Counted from the first letter of the stretch, positions 1-8,884 are shown. The stretch is DNA of 64,000 nt from Gemmatimonadota bacterium (GCA_018660835.1 JABJJN010000089.1:62001-126000), one strand, 5' to 3'. A program made the numbers and translations. The notes: generated by a model not told the origin, from the sequence alone.

Positions 1-742
1 GGTGTTTCGGTGCCGCAAAAATCTCCTCTACCGTGCCGACTTCAACGATGTTTCCACCATACATGATGCCAAGACGCTCGACGGATTGTGCCATGAGCCC
101 CATGTCGTGGCCCACAAGCAATACCGTCGCACCCAGCTCATTCTGCAGACCGGCGAGGGTCTGCATGATTCGGCGTTGCACGACCACATCCAGTGCACTG
201 GTCGGCTCATCGGCCAGAATCAATTGCGGTGACAGTGAGATCGCCATGGCAATGCAGACACGCTGCTTCATACCCCCAGATAGTTCGTGAGGGTAGAGCC
301 CTGACGTCGCCGCCGGCAGGCCAACGCGGCGGAGCAGATCATCGATCCGCTCATCTGCCACTGACCCTTCATCGTGTTCTGTGATGGCGAGACGAATCTG
401 TTCACCGACACGCATCACGGGATTCAGTGAATTCATCGCCCCTTGCGGGATCATCGCCACACGCTGCAGGCGTGTCTGGCGCATGGTTTCTTCGTCCAGT
501 TGCAGCAGATCCGTGCCCTCGAGATGTGCCGATCCGGCGACAATTCGTCCCGGCTCGCGGATCATACGCAGCAAAGACAGCAACAAAGTCGACTTGCCGC
601 TGCCTGACTCCCCTACCAGGCCAAAGCGCTCACCACGATAGAGTGTCAGATCGACCCCATCGACGGCACGCGCGATTCCCCGCTCCGTCTCGAAGTGAAC
701 GCGCAGGTCGTGCAAGACCAGTAAGGTATCGCGCGCGGTCAT
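1..742 (-). CDS. Oligopeptide/dipeptide ABC transporter ATP-binding protein (DppD-like), 3' end cut by window
   Basis: This is the nucleotide-binding subunit that powers a peptide-type ABC importer at the inner face of the cytoplasmic membrane. It reads from the ATG at 742 off the left edge, so the C-terminus is missing and about 247 residues are visible. Walker A (GESGSGKST), the ABC signature (LSGGMKQRV) and Walker B with its D-loop (LILADEPTSALD) are all present and in order, followed by the switch histidine (LLVGHDMG). The LSGGMKQRV wording is typical of the DppD/OppD family. Its ATG overlaps the stop of the upstream permease gene (ATGA), so it is translationally coupled. A second ATPase (DppF-like) would be expected further left. 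The substrate is not predictable; opines, peptides, nickel or oligosaccharides are all known for this family. Confidence 0.9.
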   Translation of the reverse strand, partial: MTARDTLLVLHDLRVHFETERGIARAVDGVDLTLYRGERFGLVGESGSGKSTLLLSLLRMIREPGRIVAGSAHLEGTDLLQLDEETMRQTRLQRVAMIPQGAMNSLNPVMRVGEQIRLAITEHDEGSVADERIDDLLRRVGLPAATSGLYPHELSGGMKQRVCIAMAISLSPQLILADEPTSALDVVVQRRIMQTLAGLQNELGATVLLVGHDMGLMAQSVERLGIMYGGNIVEVGTVEEIFAAPKH

Positions 743-1593
743 GTCGCCCGCCGGGAGTGCGGATTGGCCAGTTGGTCAAGACCCGCCGCAACCAGTAGCA
801 AGCCGACAAACAGCGTGATCAGGAAGCCAATCGGAATCGCCCACCACCACCACATGCCACGCAGCAGTGCACTGAAGGAGATGGCCCAATACAGCGTCAT
901 CCCCACAGTGGGCTCATTCTGCGGACCCAAGCCCAGCGCTTCGAGGCTGATGGTAGCCAGTGTCGCCGACGACACGGCGAGAGCAAAACTCGCAGCCAGA
1001 TAGGGCAGCAGATTTGGCAGCACCTCGCGTAGAATGATCTCCATCGTGCCCTGACCATTGAGTCGCGCCATCTGCACAAAGGCGCGCCCCCGAAGTGACA
1101 GGACCTGAGCCCGAATCGTTCGCGTCGGCCACATCCACGACAGACTGGCCACGACGAGGGCCATGATCTCGATACTGATCTCTTCGCGAATGGCAGAGGC
1201 AACGGAGACGAGGACAAGCAATCCGGGCACTGTGAGCAGTGTGTCGACGATCCCACGAATGAAACCGTCTGTGCGGCCACCGACGAAACCGGCGATCAAT
1301 CCAAGCAGCGTACCGATGCCCAATCCGACGCTACCGGCGAGAAAACCCACCCGCAGTGTCAGGGGCACACCCACGACCATCACCGCCAGCAGATCACGCC
1401 CCGCGTCGTCTGTGCCAAACAGATGGTGTCCATCCGGTGGAAGGCGCGGTGTCGCCGACAAGGGTCTGGCCAGATCTGTGTCGACGATGGCAGAGCCCAG
1501 GAATCCAAAGAGAAACAGAAACAGCAACATCCCTGAGCCCACCAGCAGTTGCGGCGATCGACGCGCATAGAGCCACAGTCCCCGAAGATTCAC
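739..1593 (-). CDS. Oligopeptide-type ABC transporter permease (DppC-like)
   Basis: This is one of two membrane subunits of the importer, 284 residues, the normal DppC length. It has an N-terminal membrane anchor (residues about 15-37), a short periplasmic segment with the FGTDDAGRD motif typical of DppC/OppC, and a C-terminal block of about five membrane helices. The coupling loop that contacts the ATPase (EALGLGPQNEPTVG) matches the conserved EALGLG..P..P.WG pattern. The start is a GTG at 1593 that overlaps the upstream stop (GTGA), and its own stop overlaps the ATPase start (ATGA). No periplasmic binding protein is encoded next to this operon, so the solute receptor must lie left of the window or elsewhere. 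Confidence 0.9.
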   Translation of the reverse strand: MNLRGLWLYARRSPQLLVGSGMLLFLFLFGFLGSAIVDTDLARPLSATPRLPPDGHHLFGTDDAGRDLLAVMVVGVPLTLRVGFLAGSVGLGIGTLLGLIAGFVGGRTDGFIRGIVDTLLTVPGLLVLVSVASAIREEISIEIMALVVASLSWMWPTRTIRAQVLSLRGRAFVQMARLNGQGTMEIILREVLPNLLPYLAASFALAVSSATLATISLEALGLGPQNEPTVGMTLYWAISFSALLRGMWWWWAIPIGFLITLFVGLLLVAAGLDQLANPHSRRAT

Positions 1594-2594
1594 GCCGCCG
1601 CCCCTCGATGGTGACTGATCCGCGGGTCGAGCAGGGGATACAACAGATCCATCAACAGCGTCACGCCACCAATGGCGAGAATGGTGAGAAAGACGATGCC
1701 ATTGATGACGGTGTAGTCCGAGGCCTGAATGGCCTGAAACAAGAGAGACCCGACGCCCGGATAGGCGAACACGACCTCTACGAGCACCTGCCCGGTGACG
1801 ATATAGCCGAGAGACAGACCGAGGGCCGTGAACTGCGGCAGCAGGGCATTGCGCAGGGCGTAACGCAAGAAGAGGGTCGGCCCGCGCAAACCATTGGCCT
1901 CTGCAAGGGTCACGAAAACCTCACTCACGGTACTGACCATCATGCCGCGCATACCCACGCCCCACAGACCAATTGCCGACAACACGATCGCCAGCGCGGG
2001 CAGCAGCGAATGATGCAGGACGTCCAGGGCAAAGGACACGCTTACACTAGGAAGCGTGCCGGGAGCGTAGCCCCCGGACAAGGGAAACCACCCCATTTCC
2101 AGTGCCAGGACCCAGAGCAGGATGAGCCCCAACAGGTAGAATGGGATCGCTGACAGGGTGACCATGGGCAGGGCCAGCGCCCGTACCCAGCGGGGCGCCT
2201 TGGGCCAGGCGGTGAGTGCCCCCAGAAGCGTACCCAGGACAAAACCGATGAGGGTAGAGACGAAAAGCAACCCAATGGTCCACGGCAGAGCATTGCCGAC
2301 CATCTGCCAGACCCGCGTCGGATAGTTTGCCAGGGAATAGCCGAAGTCGAGTTGTGCCGTATCGCTGAGAAAATTCACATACTGCACATACAGCGGCTGA
2401 TCCAGGCCGAACTTGGCCTGATAGGCAGCGACCATCGCCTCGATGCCCTCCTGACGCAGACCGCCAGAGGCCATGAGTTGCCCAAGTTTCTCACGGATTG
2501 GATCGCGACCGGCACCCAGTCGGGGAACGAAGAAATTTACCGTCGCCGCGGACCAGATCACTACGAGGAACATCCCCAGGCGACGCAGAATCAC
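1590..2594 (-). CDS. Oligopeptide-type ABC transporter permease (DppB-like)
   Basis: This is the partner permease, about 334 residues and six membrane helices. The N-terminus (ILRRLGMFLVVIWSAATVNF) matches the usual DppB opening helix. Near the C-terminus it carries the YPGVGSLLFQAI motif, equivalent to the family's conserved cytoplasmic loop (YPGLG.L...A). I chose the GTG at 2594 as start because it overlaps the stop of the upstream PhyH gene (GTGA), the same 4-base overlap used at the next two junctions. A longer reading from a TTG at 2612 would overlap PhyH by 22 bases and adds only six residues. The coupling places a PhyH oxygenase and a peptide-type importer in one transcript. Confidence 0.9.
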   Translation of the reverse strand: MILRRLGMFLVVIWSAATVNFFVPRLGAGRDPIREKLGQLMASGGLRQEGIEAMVAAYQAKFGLDQPLYVQYVNFLSDTAQLDFGYSLANYPTRVWQMVGNALPWTIGLLFVSTLIGFVLGTLLGALTAWPKAPRWVRALALPMVTLSAIPFYLLGLILLWVLALEMGWFPLSGGYAPGTLPSVSVSFALDVLHHSLLPALAIVLSAIGLWGVGMRGMMVSTVSEVFVTLAEANGLRGPTLFLRYALRNALLPQFTALGLSLGYIVTGQVLVEVVFAYPGVGSLLFQAIQASDYTVINGIVFLTILAIGGVTLLMDLLYPLLDPRISHHRGAAA

Positions 2595-3556
2595 TGGGGA
2601 ATCGGTTCCCAACCGCGTCGTGGCCCAGGGGGCCTGCCTTCGTCCTCGTAGCGCTGCCGCAGAACATTGAACTCACCCCACGTCGCCACGATATCGTCGG
2701 GCTTGCTCGGGCTCTGCACGACAAAGTCCGCCTCCGGTGGGTAGCAGGCGATTTCGTAGAGCGGCCGTTCGGCGTCGTACTCACTTGGCAATTCGCCCAC
2801 ATTGTTGGGCACGGCGGCAGACTGATAACGCACATCCGTCGCCCAGCGTACGATATCCTTCGTGTGCTGAGTCGAGCGGTGTGGCGTCAGGTTGGTCATG
2901 AACAACACGCCGCCCGCAGGAACGGGCACCGTCACCGGCTCAAGACGATTCGGCAGGTCCTGTTCCGTGATTTCGAGATACCCGCCCTGGCCACCCGTAT
3001 GGTGACGTGACACACCCGTACGATGTGCCCGTGGCAGCACCTGTAGACAGCCATTGTCGGCATTCGTGTCCACGAGAGGAATCCAACAGGTGACGACCAG
3101 ATCATCGTCGCAATGGGGATTGAAGTAGCCCGAGTCCTGATGCCATGGCACGGCACCCTTGGCGTAGTTGGGCATCTTCGGGCGAATCCGGTACACGGAG
3201 GAGCCAACGATCTCATCGCCAACCAGAGACTGAACATGGGCGAGAATCGATGCGTGCGTGATGAAGTTGAAGAATGCCGGACCACTGTGACCACCGCCCG
3301 CCTTGCCGACGATCGGTGGCAGAATCTCCTCACATTCCTGATAGAGTCGAGTCAGGCGTGTCTCGAAGGGTTCGTCCTCGTAGGTCTCCCCGATCTTGCC
3401 ATCTACCAATAGCTGCCTGGCAGTGGCGTCGATGACGTCTGTGATCTCGTCTCGAACAAGCTGTAGATCGGCATCGGTGTAGACATCGGGAACCATCACC
3501 CAGCCTTCGTCGGTGAAATGTTTCACCTGAGCGGCGGACATGGCAGGCTCACGCAT
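2591..3556 (-). CDS. Phytanoyl-CoA dioxygenase (PhyH) family Fe(II)/2-oxoglutarate oxygenase
   Basis: A predicted cytosolic non-haem iron oxygenase of 321 residues that hydroxylates an unknown small substrate using 2-oxoglutarate and O2. The iron-binding facial triad is visible: His139 and Asp141 in PWHQDSGYF and the distal His226 in TPHRST, with Arg228 a plausible 2-oxoglutarate anchor. CWIPLVDTNADNGCLQV and VLPRAHRTG are classic PhyH strands. The start at 3556 is supported by AGGA six bases upstream; the frame stays open to 3655, but that extension lacks family similarity. Its stop overlaps the dppB start, so expression is coupled to the transporter, suggesting that the imported compound or its precursor is the substrate (inference). 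Confidence 0.9.
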   Translation of the reverse strand: MREPAMSAAQVKHFTDEGWVMVPDVYTDADLQLVRDEITDVIDATARQLLVDGKIGETYEDEPFETRLTRLYQECEEILPPIVGKAGGGHSGPAFFNFITHASILAHVQSLVGDEIVGSSVYRIRPKMPNYAKGAVPWHQDSGYFNPHCDDDLVVTCWIPLVDTNADNGCLQVLPRAHRTGVSRHHTGGQGGYLEITEQDLPNRLEPVTVPVPAGGVLFMTNLTPHRSTQHTKDIVRWATDVRYQSAAVPNNVGELPSEYDAERPLYEIACYPPEADFVVQSPSKPDDIVATWGEFNVLRQRYEDEGRPPGPRRGWEPIPQ

Positions 3557-3703
3557 GCGGTTTCCTCGGATCAGAAATTGGACTTCGGCAGGCAGCGACC
3601 GGGAAGTAGAGAATCGCGCTGGCCAGAGGATAGACAGCCGGGACTTGGGGGTCAAAAAACTGCGAAAGGCGCGGGCGGCGCCCAGGATGGGTCCGGACGC
3701 TGA

Positions 3704-3982
3704 CTAAGGTTGCGTTGTGGCAACCCGCTGCTGGTAGCGTGCCTTCGCCTTGGCCGCCTCGATCTCGCGATCTCGTTGCGGTGCGGTGGTTACCAGGACA
3801 TCGAACAGACTCTTCGTGGCCGCCGTTACCTGTTCGACGGCGAGTTCGAAGGCTTCCTGATTCGCCTGAGATGGTTGCCGAAATCCACTCACCTTGCGCA
3901 CATACTGTAGAGCCGCCGCCTGCATCTCATCTACCGTCGCGGCGGGCTCGAAATTGTAGAGGGTGCGGATATTTCGGCACAT
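3704..3982 (-). CDS. DUF2277 family protein
   Basis: A small cytosolic protein of about 92 residues. It is recognisable from the invariant opening MCRNIRTLYNFEP, the central YVRKVSGF..PSQAN.EAF and the C-terminal LLVT.AP.RDRE..AAKA-type segment. The family is widespread, uncharacterised and often found near enzymes of small-molecule metabolism; no function should be assigned. I start it at the ATG at 3982 because the family begins MCRN and AGGAG lies ten bases upstream; a GTG at 3991 sits only one base from that SD. It lies between two PhyH genes. Confidence 0.85.
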   Translation of the reverse strand: MCRNIRTLYNFEPAATVDEMQAAALQYVRKVSGFRQPSQANQEAFELAVEQVTAATKSLFDVLVTTAPQRDREIEAAKAKARYQQRVATTQP

Positions 3983-4029
3983 GTTCTTCACGCTCCTTCA
4001 GAGGATGTGACCTTTAGCGAGTCAGGGGA

Positions 4030-4836
4030 TCAGGCAAATTCAGAGGACATTTGAAACATGCTCGTGGGGCACGCATCCCCCAAGGGAATCTTGCCCACGG
4101 GATTGAGACCGGCATCGCTACCACGCATGGGATAGGCTTCGAAATTCGGCCACACGGACAGATCGCAATGCACCTGGCTTGGAGAAAAACGCATCGTCAG
4201 TCCAACGCGTCGACGCCCCGAAACACTGGGCCCGGAACCGTGAACCAGTCGGTCGTCGTGCAAAGACATCTGACCTGCCTGCAGATCGATGGTGACGACA
4301 TCGGCCGCATCGAATTGCGACTCGTCGATTCCCTGGCTCAGCACAAAGTTCTCTCCTTGCCGCTGCTCGTGATCCATCATGCCACTTCGATGACTGCCCG
4401 CCACAACCCGCATGGCGCCATTGCTGTCATCCGTGTCATAGACAGCGAGCCACACGGTCACCGTCTCTGCCGGTGTCAGGGGCCAGTATTGTGCATCCTG
4501 GTGCCATGGCACATCGCTGGAGCCACCTGGCAGTTTGCAGAAGAAGTGACAGCCCCACAGATAGAAGTCCGCACCCACGAGATCCTCCACATAGTCGAGG
4601 ACGGCAGGCGTGCAACACTGGTCGTAGACCCAACGATTCGCCTTGTGCCAACAATTGACGCGATTGATATCGATGCCATCAGGCAACTTCCCGAGCAATT
4701 CGTCAAAACGCTGCTGCAGATGCGCCACGCCATCTTCGGCAAACAGGGGGAGTGGTTTGATGAAACCACGCTCGCTGAAATGCAGTTGCTCAGCTTGGGT
4801 TAGCCGTCGTGTTGCGGTGGGATCGATCGAGTTCAC
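4030..4836 (-). CDS. PhyH family Fe(II)/2-oxoglutarate oxygenase, second copy
   Basis: A predicted cytosolic oxygenase of 268 residues, divergent from its neighbour at 2591. The triad is His112 and Asp114 (PWHQDAQYW) and His199 (RLVHGSGPS), with Arg210 or a nearby arginine positioned to hold 2-oxoglutarate. TVWLAVYDTDDSNGAM and GSHRSG are the usual PhyH core strands. The start is a GTG at 4836 with GGAGA six bases upstream. The many tryptophans and cysteines near residues 60-100 suggest a different substrate pocket from the first copy. The substrate is unknown; the family includes hydroxylases of lipids, betaines, ectoine and secondary metabolites. Confidence 0.9.
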   Translation of the reverse strand: MNSIDPTATRRLTQAEQLHFSERGFIKPLPLFAEDGVAHLQQRFDELLGKLPDGIDINRVNCWHKANRWVYDQCCTPAVLDYVEDLVGADFYLWGCHFFCKLPGGSSDVPWHQDAQYWPLTPAETVTVWLAVYDTDDSNGAMRVVAGSHRSGMMDHEQRQGENFVLSQGIDESQFDAADVVTIDLQAGQMSLHDDRLVHGSGPSVSGRRRVGLTMRFSPSQVHCDLSVWPNFEAYPMRGSDAGLNPVGKIPLGDACPTSMFQMSSEFA

Positions 4837-4866
4837 AAACAGTCTCCAGCGTCAGCGGGTACGGCG

Positions 4867-5439
4867 TCAGACAGTCACAGCTTCAGGTTGCCGCGTCATA
4901 TAGACATTGATATCGCCATTCGGTGCCGGTGACGTGACAACGCTGTAGTTGCGTCTGGTTGGCGGGAAACGAACGGTGAGTGGTTCGTCGTGGGTTCGAT
5001 CGCTCGCCATGACTTGTGTCCACGTGTCGTCACCAAGGACATCCTGAGCCTTGCTCACCCCATGCTCCTCAAAAAACACACCAGTCTGCGAACCCCAGTC
5101 ACAGATCTTGCCGTCAGAGGTGGCACGGAATACGGGATCCGGCTTGTGGTCGGGGAACCACGACCGACGCTCGATGGGACGCGTCGCAAAGCGCGTGGCC
5201 ACCGACGAATACACACCGACACACATGGGAAACACGTAGGCCAGGACAATCGAGCAGATCACCAAGCCAGGAGACTGGGCAAGTTCAGCCAGAAATCGGC
5301 TGAGAGGCTCAGTCTCACCACGCAGTGTTGGCACCAAAAAGTGGCCATAACCATTGATAAAGGTGCCGACGATGAGTGCGACGATATATGTGTTGCGACT
5401 GCGCAGCTTGTCTTGGATGTAGCGTCGAAGATCCTGCAT
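4867..5439 (-). CDS. Two-helix membrane protein with C-terminal PAS-like domain
   Basis: I do not recognise a named family. The 190-residue product has two predicted membrane helices (about residues 17-36 and 57-78), followed by a soluble region (about 100-185) whose pattern, DGKICDWGSQTGVFFEEHGVSKAQ..LG, resembles a PAS domain core. The start at 5439 is chosen from GAGGA seven bases upstream; the frame stays open further but then enters the histidine kinase gene. It is the last gene of a unit containing an outer-membrane channel, a periplasmic binding-like protein and a histidine kinase, so it may be an accessory sensor or partner of that kinase (inference). Confidence 0.65.
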   Translation of the reverse strand: MQDLRRYIQDKLRSRNTYIVALIVGTFINGYGHFLVPTLRGETEPLSRFLAELAQSPGLVICSIVLAYVFPMCVGVYSSVATRFATRPIERRSWFPDHKPDPVFRATSDGKICDWGSQTGVFFEEHGVSKAQDVLGDDTWTQVMASDRTHDEPLTVRFPPTRRNYSVVTSPAPNGDINVYMTRQPEAVTV

Positions 5440-5527
5440 ATCCGAGTCCTCTATACGTGGAAACATGGGTGGGAACCTTCGTTTGATGCCCCCGGTGCTC
5501 CGATGGATTCGGCGGCCATGCAACCAT

Positions 5528-7165
5528 CTATGCGACGGGCAGATCCAGAAACACTCGCGTACCACGAGCGGGTTCGCTCTCGAGGCGAATCTGACCACCG
5601 TGTCGCTGCATGATGTTGTACGCCGTGGGCAACCCCGCCGTCAACCGCACGCGCCCCCCGGCGGAGGAAAAACCAAAGCCAAAGAGCCCGTCGATCCGTT
5701 CCGCTTCAATCCCTCGACCATCATCGGCAATCTGGATGCAAACGATTTCGTCCTGCACAATTGTCTCGATCGTGATGTGCCCCTCGCCATCGATGGCGGC
5801 GACTGAATTTTTCAGCACGATCTGAAATACTTGATTGAGTTGAGAGGGAAAACACTCGATCGTCGGCACCTCACCATACTTCCGCTCGATCTGAATTCTG
5901 CCAACAAACTCGGCATTCATTAGTGTCAACGTGCTCTCGAGTCCCTCATGCACGTCGACGCGCTGGTGCTCGGCCTCATCGAGACGGGCGAAATTCTTGA
6001 GACTGGCGATGATCGCTTGAATTCTTGAGGTCGCCGTGTCCGCCGTATCGAGATTCTGGCGCATGATCTTGATGCTGCGCTCACACTCGGCACGGCGCGC
6101 GTCCTCCCACTCCGGGTGGGCCTGCAGCGATGCTTCGAGGCGTTCGGTGCAGCGGCGAATCACATCGACGGCACTGTGTGCGGCGCCAATGGGTGTGTTC
6201 AGTTCGTGGGTGACACCGGCAACCAGGTCACCGAGGGAGGCCATCTTCTCGCGCAGAAGCAATTGCTGTTGTGCTTCCTCGAGTTCACGCATGGCCACAG
6301 CCAGTTCCTGATTTTGCTCTCGCAACTTGGTTGCTTGTTGCTCGCGTTCGATGCGGGCCTCGCGAAGGGCACCGGTCATCTGATTGAATGAACGCGCCAG
6401 GTTGCCGATCTCGTCAGCCCCTCGCACAGTCAACTGTACGTTCAGATCACCACGCGCGACTTCCCCGGAGGCACGTTCCAGTTGGGTAACAGGCACCGTA
6501 ATCAGATGCACAAGGAATGCCGCGATACAGATCGATAGACCGATCGTGACCAACAACAGCAAGGTGGAGATACCTCGCGTCGAATGAAATGTCTGTGCTG
6601 CCCGCCCTGCCGCCTGCAGAGACTCCAACTGATTGAGGGCAACAAGCTCTTCGAGGCTCGCACTCAAGCGCGTGAAAGCATGCTGTGCATCCACACTGAG
6701 CAACTTCACAGCATCCGGCGTCCTGCCATCTGACAGCAGGCCGTAGAAGGTGAAACTCAGATCCTGATACTCCTCCCACGCCTCATCGAATGCGCCATAG
6801 TGATGGCGCTCTTCTGCGGCAAAGCGGTCCTGGACGACGGCCTGCGTGCGCAGTTCGCGATAGCGATCAAGAGAGCCATTGATCTGATCAATCTGATTGA
6901 TGCTGACCACGGTCAACTGGTCTCGCGTATCGGCGTCGGGAGCCAACGCATGCTTGAGTTGATTGGTACGCAGACTGGCGCAGCTCAGACTCACATCCGA
7001 GATCGCCAACGCCCGGGGCAACCAATTCGACGAGACCTCTTCGAGTTCGTCGTTGATGGCGCGCATCTTGTGAATCGTGTAGAAATGCACTGCCGCCATC
7101 ACCAGCATCACGAGGCCGAAACTCACGTGCTGCTTGGTGCGCAGCTTCCAGTCGCGAACCCGCAC
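5528..7165 (-). CDS. Membrane sensor histidine kinase with HAMP domain
   Basis: A sensor kinase of about 545 residues. It has an N-terminal membrane helix (about 11-32), a helical periplasmic sensor of about 165 residues, a second membrane helix (about 198-222), a HAMP linker (about 222-270) and a coiled coil. The phosphoacceptor box is VTHELNTPIG with His320. The ATPase domain shows an N-box (LKNSVAAIDGEG), a G1 box (DDGRGIE) and an FGFGFSS F-box. The HELNTPIG wording is typical of kinases whose receiver partner is encoded elsewhere, and no response regulator is seen nearby. The start is taken as GTG at 7165 with AGGG upstream, nine bases after the previous stop; an ATG at 7225 would overlap that gene. 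Context suggests it reads the state of the PstS-like protein upstream. Confidence 0.9.
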   Translation of the reverse strand: MRVRDWKLRTKQHVSFGLVMLVMAAVHFYTIHKMRAINDELEEVSSNWLPRALAISDVSLSCASLRTNQLKHALAPDADTRDQLTVVSINQIDQINGSLDRYRELRTQAVVQDRFAAEERHHYGAFDEAWEEYQDLSFTFYGLLSDGRTPDAVKLLSVDAQHAFTRLSASLEELVALNQLESLQAAGRAAQTFHSTRGISTLLLLVTIGLSICIAAFLVHLITVPVTQLERASGEVARGDLNVQLTVRGADEIGNLARSFNQMTGALREARIEREQQATKLREQNQELAVAMRELEEAQQQLLLREKMASLGDLVAGVTHELNTPIGAAHSAVDVIRRCTERLEASLQAHPEWEDARRAECERSIKIMRQNLDTADTATSRIQAIIASLKNFARLDEAEHQRVDVHEGLESTLTLMNAEFVGRIQIERKYGEVPTIECFPSQLNQVFQIVLKNSVAAIDGEGHITIETIVQDEIVCIQIADDGRGIEAERIDGLFGFGFSSAGGRVRLTAGLPTAYNIMQRHGGQIRLESEPARGTRVFLDLPVA

Positions 7166-7173
7166 CAGCGACC

Positions 7174-7659
7174 CTAACGGCCCTCGTCGATGAGGATGAT
7201 GGTTCGCACGCGTGGATCGACCCATTCAGCGCTAATAAAGCCAATGGAACCAGGTGTAGCCGCTACCACCTCGAGCATCTTCTGCTCGTCGCCGAGGGAC
7301 TCAGGCCTCTCCCCCTCACCGGCGAGCAGGTTGCGTAGCCAGATAGACTTAAGGCGCGATGGCCGCTGACCGAGAAACTCATAGAACGCAGCACGGACAG
7401 GCCCCTTCGCCTTCAGGTCCTTGATCACGACACGCGTCCCGTCGGGCCATTCCTGAAGTTCACCCGTGTAGTAGTCGAGCAGCTCGTTGCGGGTCAGTGT
7501 ATCCGACGTAACACTCGGGTGCACGATGACGGCGACGGAAATCGACGGTTCGATGAGCGCTGCATCTACCTGCGTCTGTGCACAAACACCGCCACAGAGC
7601 AGTCCAGCGCTAAGAACAAGCGTCACCAGTGCCAGAGACAGTTCCCTTGGCAGACGCAT
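7174..7659 (-). CDS. PstS-like periplasmic substrate-binding domain protein, short form
   Basis: A 161-residue secreted protein with a clear signal peptide (residues 1 to about 27, ending GGVCAQ). The mature part (SISVAVIVHPSVTSDTLTRN, then YYTGELQEWPDGTRV) matches the small phosphate-ABC-transporter binding-protein-like domain, which covers roughly one lobe of PstS rather than the full two-lobe receptor. Such short forms are common beside porins and sensor kinases and probably act as sensors or scavengers rather than transporter receptors. It overlaps the upstream channel gene by one base (TGATG) and is followed after nine bases by the kinase, so the three are almost certainly co-transcribed. 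Phosphate as the ligand is a guess from the family. Confidence 0.8.
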   Translation of the reverse strand: MRLPRELSLALVTLVLSAGLLCGGVCAQTQVDAALIEPSISVAVIVHPSVTSDTLTRNELLDYYTGELQEWPDGTRVVIKDLKAKGPVRAAFYEFLGQRPSRLKSIWLRNLLAGEGERPESLGDEQKMLEVVAATPGSIGFISAEWVDPRVRTIILIDEGR

Positions 7660-8819
7660 CAGAAGACCACCGATACAGCCGTCGAAAGATGATAGAAGTC
7701 GCCGTCCTGACGCAGAGACAGGTTGGGAATCACGCCAGTGATCTGCACCTGAGCGAGGTGGACCTTCAGAATGACACTATCTCGCAGCTGATAGGAGGCG
7801 CCAACATTCGGCACCTTGATCCCCGTCTCTCCCCTTTCGACGGAGCTACCCCCGTTGACGAAGCTGACGGTCTCGGTGAAGTCTTCATCGGCGTGCCAGT
7901 AACTGGCAAACAGAAACAGTCGCTCCCCGGCACGGTAGCCGAGTGTGGCATAGAAAAATTGCTTGTCTTCGCTCACTTCTGGTGAGTCGTCATCGTAGGT
8001 CACCCAGATGCCCTCCGACTCCAAATACCAATCGCCGAAAAGCCACGACAGATCACCACCAAGTCGACGTCGCGTCAGTTGTTTGAGAGACAGTGTCTCA
8101 CCTGTTGAGAGGGTTAGCGTTCCCGGGCTATCCAGGTGATCACGCGTGACGGAGAAGCCTGCCTTCAGATCATCGTAGCGCAGTCCCAGGCGCCCACCGA
8201 CGAGGAACGAATCGGTTGTATCGACTCCTGTCTGACCGGCGTCCGGCATGTTGTTAATGTTGGGACTATTTCCCACGTAGACGGCGTAGTCCAACTTGAG
8301 CCGGTCGCGCGGTAAGGAGCCATAGGCCTGTATGAAGGCACGCTGCGGTAGATATTCCTCTATGGCGATGTTGTCGCTGAAGGACGCCTCGTACACGAGA
8401 GGCCGAATGATATACGGCAATAGTGGTGTTCGGGTCTTGATCTGATTGAGATTGTTAAAGGCGGGAATCGACTGACCCAGTTTGACACTCAAACGCCGAC
8501 CCGCTCGGTAGCGAATCCAGACCTCTTCCAGACTCGCCGAACCCCACTGTCGACCTGTGGAAAAGCTGTTGACGAACTCGTAGTTGACGAAGGCCCGCCA
8601 GCGTCGATCGAGATCGCGCTGAAAGAAGAGATTCTGTTGTTGTACGCTGAAGGAATTGCGCTCGGCATCTTCCTCGAATTGCGTCTTGAGCCGAGTCGTG
8701 TGCGAGAACGTATTTTGGAAGAATCCGAAGATCTCCAGCTGTCCCTGCGCCGACACCGGTTCAGTGGCCAGCATATTGAGGGACGTCGTCACAGCAACCG
8801 CGATGAGAAAAACGCGCAT
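7659..8819 (-). CDS. Predicted outer-membrane beta-barrel (porin-like) protein
   Basis: A 386-residue exported protein. It has a signal peptide (MRVFLIAVAVTTSLNMLATE, ending VSAQG) and then a series of amphipathic strands rich in aromatic girdle residues (FGFFQNTFSHTTRLK, WRAFVNYEFVNSF, WYLESEGIWVTYDDD). It ends in a strand with a C-terminal phenylalanine (LSTAVSVVF), the usual signal for outer-membrane insertion. It has no recognised specificity, but the length and strand pattern resemble phosphate-selective porin O/P relatives. The start at 8819 has GGAGA five bases upstream. It heads the binding-protein/kinase unit, suggesting that entry of a solute and its sensing are linked. Confidence 0.75.
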   Translation of the reverse strand: MRVFLIAVAVTTSLNMLATEPVSAQGQLEIFGFFQNTFSHTTRLKTQFEEDAERNSFSVQQQNLFFQRDLDRRWRAFVNYEFVNSFSTGRQWGSASLEEVWIRYRAGRRLSVKLGQSIPAFNNLNQIKTRTPLLPYIIRPLVYEASFSDNIAIEEYLPQRAFIQAYGSLPRDRLKLDYAVYVGNSPNINNMPDAGQTGVDTTDSFLVGGRLGLRYDDLKAGFSVTRDHLDSPGTLTLSTGETLSLKQLTRRRLGGDLSWLFGDWYLESEGIWVTYDDDSPEVSEDKQFFYATLGYRAGERLFLFASYWHADEDFTETVSFVNGGSSVERGETGIKVPNVGASYQLRDSVILKVHLAQVQITGVIPNLSLRQDGDFYHLSTAVSVVF

Positions 8820-8884
8820 AACTCTCTCCAATGACGGGCTCATCAGGCTAACCTCGTGCACATCACGAGCAACGACAACGGCCA

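Noticed and set aside
2..232. Plus-strand open frame opposite the ABC ATPase gene
   Set aside because: It mirrors the true minus-strand gene with Walker motifs; no family similarity or SD.
2352..2651. Plus-strand open frame over the dppB start
   Set aside because: Lies antisense to the conserved permease and PhyH genes; product is charged and low-complexity.
8853..8869. Hairpin CTCGTG/CACGAG between the DapA-like and porin-like genes
   Set aside because: Six pairs only with no T run; could arise by chance.
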